Below, in pieces: positions 1-5,775 of a stretch of 5,775 nucleotides of DNA. The stretch comes from Desulfocapsa sp. (GTDB lineage Bacteria; Desulfobacterota; Desulfobulbia; Desulfobulbales; Desulfocapsaceae), in NCBI GenBank assembly GCA_029942265.1, contig JAOZTO010000177.1, positions 1 through 5,775 of the forward strand, in the 5' to 3' direction. Made by a program: the position numbers and the translations under genes. The first letter of the stretch is position 1, and each line of letters begins with the position of its first letter. The notes beneath the pieces were generated by a model. The model made no database searches. It was not told where the DNA came from and saw only the letters and a program-made list of their open reading frames with translations.

Positions 1-1
1 T

Positions 2-1813
2 GTCTCTGGCACAAAAGCTATGATGCTCACTATCCGTAAACATGAAAAAGACTATTTACTTAGAAATGATCCCAAATATGTCACCAAAACTCTTGCGACA
101 ATAGAAAAACTGCGGATAGCATTTCTTGAGGCTGGAGTTGATGAGGAGCATGTCGAGGCAGTTAGTGAAGAGCTTGATAAATACAGGAATAACTTTGATG
201 CTTTAGTGCTGGAACAGGCTACCACAAAGGCAGCTATTGCAACGATGCGGGAGACCATCCATCAAACCGAACCTCTGCTCGAAAAACTGGCCAAAGAATC
301 ATCTGAACATACAAAAATGAAAACAGCTGAAATTTCTGCACTATCAGCTTCAATGGCTCGAATTGCCATAATTGCAGGAGTTGTTACTCTACTTCTTGGA
401 ATGCTGATAGGATATATAATTAGACGCAATATATTTGCAATCCTTGGTGGAGAACCAAAAGTGATGGCTGATCTTGCTCAAACAATAGCTGCTGGAGACC
501 TTACTGCCACTATAGCTGTAAAAGGAAAACCGGAAGATGGTCAGCTTGCCGGTTCGCTAAATGGAATGGCAGCTATGCTCGAAAAAATGTTTAGAGGAGT
601 AAAAGGACGGAGTGAAACCCTTAAACTCACATCAACAAACATGGAAGAGCTTGCTGACAATATGGCAGAGGATGCTGTACAAATGGCAGCTGTTTCTAAT
701 ACCGTTGCAACTGCCGCTGAAGAGATGAGTTCAAATATGAACGCCGTTGCGGCTGCCATGGAAGAGTCCACTACTAATGTTACTGTAGTAGCTGCTGCCA
801 CTGAAGAAATGACGGCCACTGTTGATGAGATAGCCGAAAATTCCGCAAAGGCTATGGATATTACTAATAATGCTGTACAGGAAACTGAAAAAGCCTCTGA
901 AAGTATGCTTTCTCTTGGTCAGGCAGCTCAGGAAATCAATAAGGTAACTGAGGCAATTAACGATATTGCTGATCAGACAAACCTGCTCGCCTTAAATGCA
1001 ACCATAGAAGCAGCACGAGCTGGAGAGGCAGGAAAAGGCTTTGCAGTTGTGGCCAATGAGATTAAAGAACTAGCAAAGCAGACCACCGAATCAACCCGTG
1101 AAATTCAACAGCGTATTGAAGATGTGCAGCAGTCCACCGAAGCGACTATCTCAGTAATAAATAATGTAACGGTCACAGTAAATGATGTGAGTGAAATTGT
1201 AACGACCATTGCCACAGCTGTGGAGGAACAATCTGCAACTTCAAGAGAAATTGCTGGTAATGTTTCCCAGGCATCAGTTGGTATGCAGGAAGTGAACGAA
1301 AATATTGCTCAGGCATCAGCTGTAAATGAAACGGTTGCCAAGGATATAACTGTAGTCAATATAGCTGCTGCTGATTTGGAGAACCGGTGTATAGAAACAC
1401 AGGAATATGCAAAAGAGCTTGCTGTAATCTCAAATGGACTTGAATCTACTGTAAACCAATTTGTATTAAGAAAAGCTCTCTTTAATATTATAGACGTGAA
1501 AGGTGCTCACCTTAGCTGGAAAAATAAATTGATAGTAGTACTTTCCGGACAAAAGAAAATGAAAGCAAGCGAAGTAACAGGGCATCACGATTGTGCATTT
1601 GGTCTCTGGTATGACGGAGCTCAGCAGGAACTTGTTGCAATGCCTGTTTTTGAAGAAATTGGCAGATCTCATAAAGCCGTTCATACAACAGCAAAAGAGA
1701 TCGTTGAGTTGTATAATCAGGGAAAAGTTGCTGCTGCTAAGGCAAAATTAAAAGATTTTGAAAATGTGCGAAAAGAACTGTTTGAAAGTCTTGATACACT
1801 CTACATAAGCTGA
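2..1813 (+). CDS. Methyl-accepting chemotaxis protein with C-terminal CZB zinc-binding domain (5' end cut by window)
   Basis: Inner-membrane chemoreceptor that signals through CheW/CheA to the flagellar motor. The frame is open to the left edge, so the first visible Met (base 20) is probably internal. The first TM helix and part of the periplasmic domain are missing. Counting from that Met: residues 1-110 are a helical sensor remnant with an [10 protein letters not shown] motif, typical of four-helix-type ligand domains. A TM helix spans about 113-134 and a HAMP domain about 135-190 (ILGGEP). The signalling coiled coil follows, with its hairpin tip around 315-350 ([20 protein letters not shown]). 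Candidate methylation pairs are E234/E235, E248/E249 and E262/E263, spaced exactly 14 residues apart, plus E402/E403. Residues 486-597 form a CZB domain with probable zinc ligands H497 (HLSW), C525 (CAFGLW), H551 and H555 (HKAVH). CZB domains sense zinc or oxidants in some receptors; the ligand here is unknown. No CheR-tethering pentapeptide is present. The family call is very secure. Confidence 0.96.
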   Translation, partial: VSGTKAMMLTIRKHEKDYLLRNDPKYVTKTLATIEKLRIAFLEAGVDEEHVEAVSEELDKYRNNFDALVLEQATTKAAIATMRETIHQTEPLLEKLAKESSEHTKMKTAEISALSASMARIAIIAGVVTLLLGMLIGYIIRRNIFAILGGEPKVMADLAQTIAAGDLTATIAVKGKPEDGQLAGSLNGMAAMLEKMFRGVKGRSETLKLTSTNMEELADNMAEDAVQMAAVSNTVATAAEEMSSNMNAVAAAMEESTTNVTVVAAATEEMTATVDEIAENSAKAMDITNNAVQETEKASESMLSLGQAAQEINKVTEAINDIADQTNLLALNATIEAARAGEAGKGFAVVANEIKELAKQTTESTREIQQRIEDVQQSTEATISVINNVTVTVNDVSEIVTTIATAVEEQSATSREIAGNVSQASVGMQEVNENIAQASAVNETVAKDITVVNIAAADLENRCIETQEYAKELAVISNGLESTVNQFVLRKALFNIIDVKGAHLSWKNKLIVVLSGQKKMKASEVTGHHDCAFGLWYDGAQQELVAMPVFEEIGRSHKAVHTTAKEIVELYNQGKVAAAKAKLKDFENVRKELFESLDTLYIS

Positions 1814-1817
1814 TAGT

Positions 1818-1821
1818 AAGG
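1818..1821 (+). promoter_or_regulatory. Shine-Dalgarno AAGG for the yaaA-family gene
   Basis: AAGG lies 7 bases before the GTG at 1829. An in-frame TAA at 1817-1819 overlaps it, so no upstream start is possible. Together with the conserved YaaA N-terminus, this fixes the GTG start. Confidence 0.6.
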
Positions 1822-1828
1822 CAACAGC

Positions 1829-2593
1829 GTGTTACTTCTCATAGCCCCATCAAAGACACAGTCTTTTACTGATACTCTACATACGGATCTGACTCAACCT
1901 GTGTTTTTGCAGGAGAGTCAGTTGCTGATCAGGGAACTGCAAAAAGTATCTGTTTCCCAACTTTCTGAATTGATGAAAATGAGTGACCGTCTGGCTGTGC
2001 AGACACATCAGCAAATCAATGATTTTGAGTTACCATTTACTGTGAAAAACGGACGGACTGCAATGTCAGTGTTTCAGGGTGATGTCTACTCAAAGATCGC
2101 TGTAACTGAATACGATAAAGAAGAACTTGATTACCTGCAAAGTCATCTTCGTATCCTTTCCGGACTGTATGGTATTTTACGGCCCTTGGATTTGATGCAG
2201 ATGTACAGACTTGAAATGGGATGCCGTTTTGCAAATCAGCGAGGTGATACTCTCTATAAATTTTGGGGAGATATTATTACAGAGGAGTTGAATACAACTC
2301 TTCTCCGTCACAAGGAGCCTGTGCTTATCAATCTGGCATCGAAAGAATATAGTCGTGTAATCAGAAAAAAAATATTGCATGGCACTATGTTACAGATTGA
2401 TTTCAAGGAACGTAAAGGAAACACGTATCGCACCGTAGCTATCCATGCAAAGCGAGCCAGAGGTATGATGGTGAATTTTGCAGTAAAAAATAGAGTCCTG
2501 CACAGTACAGAATTAAAGCATTTTCAGCAGGACAGATATCGCTTTAACGAAGAATTCTCCACAGAAGAGCAGTATTGCTTTACAAGAAATTGA
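1829..2593 (+). CDS. yaaA: Peroxide stress protein YaaA (UPF0246/DUF328 family)
   Basis: Cytoplasmic protein of 254 residues, close to the 258 of E. coli YaaA. In E. coli, YaaA is induced by peroxide through OxyR, lowers unincorporated iron and so limits Fenton damage. Its fold has been reported to include a helix-hairpin-helix element that binds DNA. Conserved blocks run in the family order: N-terminal LLLIAPSKT (2-10), FQGDVY (82-87), SGLYGILRPLDLMQMYRLEMG region (111-131), FWGDIIT (145-151), NLASKEY (168-174) and AKRARGMM (207-214). The SGLYG...RPLDLM block includes the proposed hairpin. The start is GTG: it is the first start codon after an in-frame TAA, has an AAGG 7 bases upstream, and gives the expected N-terminus. 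The gene begins 15 bases after the MCP stop with no visible promoter, so co-transcription with the receptor is likely. No OxyR or PerR site is recognisable. The ends and all core motifs look intact. The biochemical activity of the family remains unsettled. Confidence 0.95.
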   Translation: MLLLIAPSKTQSFTDTLHTDLTQPVFLQESQLLIRELQKVSVSQLSELMKMSDRLAVQTHQQINDFELPFTVKNGRTAMSVFQGDVYSKIAVTEYDKEELDYLQSHLRILSGLYGILRPLDLMQMYRLEMGCRFANQRGDTLYKFWGDIITEELNTTLLRHKEPVLINLASKEYSRVIRKKILHGTMLQIDFKERKGNTYRTVAIHAKRARGMMVNFAVKNRVLHSTELKHFQQDRYRFNEEFSTEEQYCFTRN

Positions 2594-2602
2594 CTGTCAA
2601 TT
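2588..2602. repeat. Perfect 15-base palindrome spanning the yaaA stop and the convergent stop
   Basis: AATTGAC-T-GTCAATT is a perfect inverted repeat with a single central base. It covers the TGA of the yaaA-family gene (2591-2593), the 8-base gap and the first base of the opposing TGA (2602-2604 on the - strand). As RNA it can form only a weak stem of about 5 pairs with a 5-base loop, and no T-tract follows on either strand. It is therefore a poor intrinsic terminator. It could be a weak bidirectional signal or chance. Confidence 0.4.
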
Positions 2603-5600
2603 CATGGATGTGAAGGAGGTTTAGTTAAATCTGAGAGTTCAATGCTCAGTTCGTGTTCAACCATGTTTCCGCTATCATCTTTTCGCGAAACTGTGATTTT
2701 GAGCATATCCCCTGCCCTTGAATCCATCATCAGGATACCAATATCTTCCATGTTTTTTGCCGATTGATCATTAATTGAAATAATAATATCGTTTTCCTGA
2801 ATTCCAGCTTCCTTTGCCTTCCCGGTATGACTGAGTCCTGTGATTTTCAACTGTTCTTCATCATTTTCATCTTTAATAACACTGAGAATTATCCCAAATT
2901 TTCCCTTTGCCGCAAGAAGAATCGGCTCAGCCAGGAAAAAAAAGTCTGCCTGCTTTTCCGGGATTGCTGGTGGGTTTGATGTGTATATGTTTGCTACGGA
3001 GGCCTGTTTGACTGTGTCAAGACGACGTAGAAGACGTGGAGGAATACCGGAATCCTTTCTCGTATGTTGAGCACCTGCAATCACTACTACTGTTTTTAGA
3101 GGATTTGATTTGAGTATTTCAAAAATATTTTCAGCCATGGATTCATCCCATATAGCCTGGGATTGAACAAATCCCGCAATACCCTTTTTACCATGCGGTG
3201 AATCAGCATGGAATCCATGTACCAGTTGTAGACGTTCCACATAGCCATCAATTGCAAGATCCTTGTCACTGGCAATTGCATCTAGTTGCTCGTTGCTTAG
3301 TGTGTCGGTATTACCGCTTGCAAAAACCGTTTTCACGATCTCCCTGTCAATATTAATTCCGTAAATTGGAATCTTAAACTGTCTACAGAAGTTGAAAATA
3401 GGCCTAAAAAGCCGCCAATCATAACGCCACACTTCAAACCAACGTGACGCACGAAGAAAGTCCACTTCCGTCATTAGCGTATCTTCCAGAAGATACTCAT
3501 CCAACACAGCCTGGCTCTCAGTTGGAAACATCTCCATAGCGATGGCAATATCAAGCCCCTTTTTTTGCAAAGCCTGAACAATCCTGAGCTGCAACAGATG
3601 GTCAGCAAACGAATCATGCGTTTCGCCAAGGTAAATAACCTGTTTCGCAGCCAGTTGTGTTACAATATCTTCAAAACTGTTGATGGAAGATGTTGCTCCT
3701 CCCTGCGGCAGTGTTTCCAGTTGATATTCTATACCCATGTCAGTTGCTGCGATATGCTTCTCTTGTATTCTTCCCTGCTCAAAGACAAGGGATGAATATT
3801 TTCCGTAATGTTTGAGTTTTCTTGTAGCTGTCTGCGTTTCCTTACTATTTCTGCTTTGTAGAAGAACTACTACTTCCTGAGTGTTCAAGGGATTGTTCTG
3901 AACCTTCAGGCTAAATCCCTGTTGAGGTGCAACTGATTGACCAAAGAGAGAACGATAGCTATTGCTTTCTGAACCAAGAAAAAGAATCGAGTTTTCAGAG
4001 AGCTGCTGGTTAAGTACGTCCTTGTCGTTCACCACTGTCCAATTCCTGTTTTCTGCCCATTGTATAAAAGGAGCAAAGGTAGCATCACTGCTTTCATCTT
4101 CAAGGATCAGGAGCGTGTGTTCTGGTTCTGATCCTTGAAATCTTGACCAGACAGGAGGGAACTCGGCAGGACTTAAAACCCTGAAAATATCATATTCAGG
4201 ATCAATTGAAAAAGAAAAGGGCGAACCAGAAAGTGGGATACTGATACTAGTCAGTTTTTCTGTAATGTGGTGAATGGAACGTTTCTTACCGGACAAAGTC
4301 GTTATCTCTATGGGAACATTCAGTTCATAAGGTTGCTCGCTAAGCTGTTCAATTGTGAAATGTAGCGTTGATTTATCCTGTTCATCTTCAATTCTCACAG
4401 TATTGATTTGAAATTCAGGAGTATCTTTTCGGCTAAGCTGCTGTCTGAAGAAGCTACTAAGATCAGTATTGGAAACAGTTTCAAATATTGTTTGAATATC
4501 ACGCCATGACGCAGATTTCCCCTTGAATGTTTCGGCAAATGTGCGTAATCCAATGAAAAAATATTCAGGCCCAAGGATTCCACGCAGCTGATGAAACAGC
4601 ATGGCAGAACGATTATAGCCAACGGCTCTTCGTGCTTTTGCCAGAGGTTGATTATGGCTTGCGGAATAGAAATCCTGAAGTGGAATAGCTGAATCAGTAT
4701 GCACGTAGCTCTGATAATTAACCAGTGAAGCCTTACGATGACTGGCTCCATTTCCTTTTTCTGCCGCATATGTAAAATCAGCCAGATAACTGGTTAAGCC
4801 TTCGCACCAGTTGCCGGAATCTTCCGAAACAGCAATGGAATTTCCGAACCACGAGTGAAGGATTTCATGACCAAGAGATGTTTCTTTAATAAAGGGTAAG
4901 CGGAGTACCATCTGGCCGAGAAGAGTAAAGGTCGGCATACCAAAACCACTTGGCAAACGATTAGCAACTATGGCGTAATGTGAATAGGGAAAAGCCCCCA
5001 GTTCCTGTTCGTAACGCAGGATATAAGCCTTTGCCGCATCGAGGTATTCTCGGCTGAGTATTTGATCTTCCTTGAAAAACCAGGTGGAAAGAGTGAGCCC
5101 CTCTCTGATTGATACTTCTGTAATCTGATATGGCCCGGCTGCCAGATGAATTGCCTGTACAGGTTCAGAAAACGAGCTAGTCATAGTGTTTTCCGAGTTT
5201 ATCGGGAGCTTGTCCGATTCTGTTATTCCTTTAAACCCATCGGGTAAGACGGCATTGACCGAGAACAGCATAGGTTGTTGTGGTAATGGGTGCCAGCCGG
5301 AAGTGAGTACGATACCGCGACTGCTGATTTGGTTGTTACTACTGTTTGGAGGAATTGTAAGGGAATAACGGATGCGTATCTGCTGACTTTTACTGCCTGC
5401 ATACATAGCAATTATATCCCCTTGCGGGAGCGGCAGAACGAATTCTTCTCCTCCATCCTCTTTAAGAACAACTTCAAGAATAGTTAAACCAGCGACATTC
5501 AGCTGCCAGTTTGTTCCCTGTGGAAAAGTGATAGTGGCGTTTCCGAGCAGACGATGCTCGTCAGGTTGAAAACTGAGATCGAGGTGATAGTTTGCAGAAG

Positions 5601-5670
5601 CGGCAAAGCTACTATTACTGAACAAACCAATAACACACAGAACCCATGTAAATATAAAAAGTGTTCGCAC
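2602..5670 (-). CDS. Exported multidomain protein: M1-like gluzincin, ChaN/TIKI-like domain and PDZ domain
   Basis: This 1022-residue protein is probably periplasmic. Residues 1-23 form a Sec signal peptide (hydrophobic LFIFTWVLCVIGLF, predicted cleavage after SFA) with no lipobox. Residues 25-190 resemble the M1 N-terminal beta domain. Residues 200-410 form the catalytic-like domain: H268-E-I-L-H272, E290 and Y352 match the M1 zinc ligands and catalytic Tyr. The spacing to E290 is 17 residues instead of the usual 18, and the GxMEN position reads GFGMPT (242-247). Residues 418-500 are beta-rich. Residues 515-650 are an unnamed alpha/beta region ending near HYGKYSSLVF. Residues 665-900 match ChaN/PF04187: LGETH (681-685), EMF (713-715), YDW (750-752), GINIDR (771-776) and GAQH (866-869). 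Residues 915-1015 form a PDZ domain (AGIQENDIIISIND). ChaN binds haem; the M1 family cleaves peptides. Actual substrates are unknown, and classical aminopeptidase activity is doubtful without GxMEN. The GTG start is fixed by an AAGGA and an in-frame TAA at 5680-5682. The gene is monocistronic in this view. Confidence 0.9.
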   Translation of the reverse strand: MRTLFIFTWVLCVIGLFSNSSFAASANYHLDLSFQPDEHRLLGNATITFPQGTNWQLNVAGLTILEVVLKEDGGEEFVLPLPQGDIIAMYAGSKSQQIRIRYSLTIPPNSSNNQISSRGIVLTSGWHPLPQQPMLFSVNAVLPDGFKGITESDKLPINSENTMTSSFSEPVQAIHLAAGPYQITEVSIREGLTLSTWFFKEDQILSREYLDAAKAYILRYEQELGAFPYSHYAIVANRLPSGFGMPTFTLLGQMVLRLPFIKETSLGHEILHSWFGNSIAVSEDSGNWCEGLTSYLADFTYAAEKGNGASHRKASLVNYQSYVHTDSAIPLQDFYSASHNQPLAKARRAVGYNRSAMLFHQLRGILGPEYFFIGLRTFAETFKGKSASWRDIQTIFETVSNTDLSSFFRQQLSRKDTPEFQINTVRIEDEQDKSTLHFTIEQLSEQPYELNVPIEITTLSGKKRSIHHITEKLTSISIPLSGSPFSFSIDPEYDIFRVLSPAEFPPVWSRFQGSEPEHTLLILEDESSDATFAPFIQWAENRNWTVVNDKDVLNQQLSENSILFLGSESNSYRSLFGQSVAPQQGFSLKVQNNPLNTQEVVVLLQSRNSKETQTATRKLKHYGKYSSLVFEQGRIQEKHIAATDMGIEYQLETLPQGGATSSINSFEDIVTQLAAKQVIYLGETHDSFADHLLQLRIVQALQKKGLDIAIAMEMFPTESQAVLDEYLLEDTLMTEVDFLRASRWFEVWRYDWRLFRPIFNFCRQFKIPIYGINIDREIVKTVFASGNTDTLSNEQLDAIASDKDLAIDGYVERLQLVHGFHADSPHGKKGIAGFVQSQAIWDESMAENIFEILKSNPLKTVVVIAGAQHTRKDSGIPPRLLRRLDTVKQASVANIYTSNPPAIPEKQADFFFLAEPILLAAKGKFGIILSVIKDENDEEQLKITGLSHTGKAKEAGIQENDIIISINDQSAKNMEDIGILMMDSRAGDMLKITVSRKDDSGNMVEHELSIELSDLTKPPSHP

Positions 5671-5676
5671 TTTTTT

Positions 5677-5681
5677 TCCTT
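5677..5681 (-). promoter_or_regulatory. Shine-Dalgarno AAGGA for the M1/ChaN/PDZ gene
   Basis: On the - strand AAGGA is followed by a run of six A and then GTG (5670-5668). An in-frame TAA at 5682-5680 overlaps the site, so translation cannot start further upstream. The signal peptide begins immediately at this GTG, which supports the start. Confidence 0.7.
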
Positions 5682-5720
5682 AAACAATATAAAAGTATTT
5701 ATGATAACTATTCAGCTACA

Positions 5721-5735
5721 CCCATCTTCGCCCAT
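5721..5735. repeat. Short direct repeat CCCAT-CTTCG-CCCAT
   Basis: Two copies of CCCAT (5721-5725 and 5731-5735) flank CTTCG, two bases before the inverted repeat at 5737. On the - strand this reads ATGGGCGAAGATGGG. It lies about 50 bases upstream of the large - strand gene. It may be a regulator site, part of a larger repeat or mobile-element end, or chance. The sequence alone does not decide. Confidence 0.3.
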
Positions 5736-5736
5736 T

Positions 5737-5775
5737 TGGACATTCTCACATAGCAAACTATGCTTCGAATGTCCA
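5737..5775. repeat. Interrupted inverted repeat (hairpin) at the window edge
   Basis: Perfect 9-base arms TGGACATTC (5737-5745) and GAATGTCCA (5767-5775) enclose a second 5-base pair CATAG (5749-5753) and CTATG (5758-5762) with a CAAA loop. The two stems are separated by an asymmetric bulge of 3 and 4 bases. The right arm ends at the last base of the window, so the true extent is unknown. No T-tract follows on the - strand side (AAATGGG); the + strand side cannot be seen. It could be a terminator for a gene beyond the edge, a dispersed repeat, an insertion-sequence end or a regulator site upstream of the M1/ChaN/PDZ gene. Confidence 0.65.

Noticed and set aside
541..819. 92-codon open frame on the - strand inside the receptor gene
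   Set aside because: It is antisense to the Ala/Thr/Glu-rich coiled coil. Its Ala/Val/Ser-rich translation simply mirrors that composition, and no family motif is seen.
4395..4769. 124-codon open frame on the - strand within the large gene
   Set aside because: It is an out-of-frame shadow of the M1-like domain, whose motifs are clear in the main frame. It has no recognisable family features.
5290..5487. 65-codon + strand open frame opposite the N-terminal part of the large gene
   Set aside because: It lies antisense to a well-supported coding region and shows no recognisable domain. Other short + strand frames (for example 2840-3070 and 3565-3795) were rejected for the same reason.
5635..5637. 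Cys12 of the signal peptide as a lipoprotein attachment site, as ChaN itself is a lipoprotein
   Set aside because: The preceding residues TWVL do not fit a lipobox, and the Cys lies in the middle of the hydrophobic core. The SFA cleavage site fits signal peptidase I better.
5683..5720. Sigma-70 promoter for the large - strand gene (candidate -10 boxes TATATT or TATCAT)
   Set aside because: TATATT is too close to the ribosome binding site, and neither box has a convincing -35 at 16-18 bases. The region is simply AT-rich, so no promoter is claimed.
1..5775. CRISPR array, tRNA or rRNA gene, or transposase gene
   Set aside because: There are no regularly spaced repeats, no cloverleaf or rRNA-like stretch, and no transposase motifs. 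Coding sequence fills nearly all of the window.

Overview
The window holds three protein-coding genes and almost no spare DNA. A methyl-accepting chemotaxis receptor (cut by the left edge) and a yaaA-family gene lie in tandem on the + strand. A very large secreted multidomain protein lies on the - strand and converges on them, leaving only 8 bases between the two stop codons. About 105 bases at the right end are non-coding and contain a strong inverted repeat that ends exactly at the window edge.

The organism looks like a Gram-negative, motile bacterium of moderate-to-low GC. The large protein has a Sec signal peptide and domains typical of the periplasm. The receptor has a transmembrane/HAMP layout and a C-terminal zinc-binding CZB domain. 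A combination of many MCPs and an M1-peptidase/ChaN/PDZ fusion is what I would expect in Desulfobacterota/Desulfuromonadales-like (former deltaproteobacterial) genomes. This placement is inferred from gene content and was not tested by a search.

Layout: 2-1813 (+), MCP with sensor remnant, TM, HAMP, signalling coiled coil and CZB; 1829-2593 (+), YaaA/UPF0246, GTG start, 15 bases after the MCP stop and in the same frame, separated by three consecutive stop codons; 2602-5670 (-), a 1022-residue exported protein with an M1 gluzincin-like module, a beta-rich region, an unnamed alpha/beta region, a ChaN/TIKI-like GETH domain and a C-terminal PDZ domain; 5671-5775, the leader of that gene plus a hairpin-forming repeat.

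How they may work together: CZB domains bind zinc through a Cys/His site and are known in some proteins to respond to zinc or to oxidants. YaaA proteins limit free iron and protect against peroxide. ChaN proteins bind haem. A shared metal/oxidative-stress theme is therefore possible, but the large gene is divergently encoded and the link is only inference. The most unusual object is the large fusion protein. It keeps an M1-like zinc site (HExxH, then Glu after 17 rather than 18 residues, then a downstream Tyr) but lacks the GxMEN exopeptidase motif, and it carries a second potential metal-binding or haem-binding module in the same chain.
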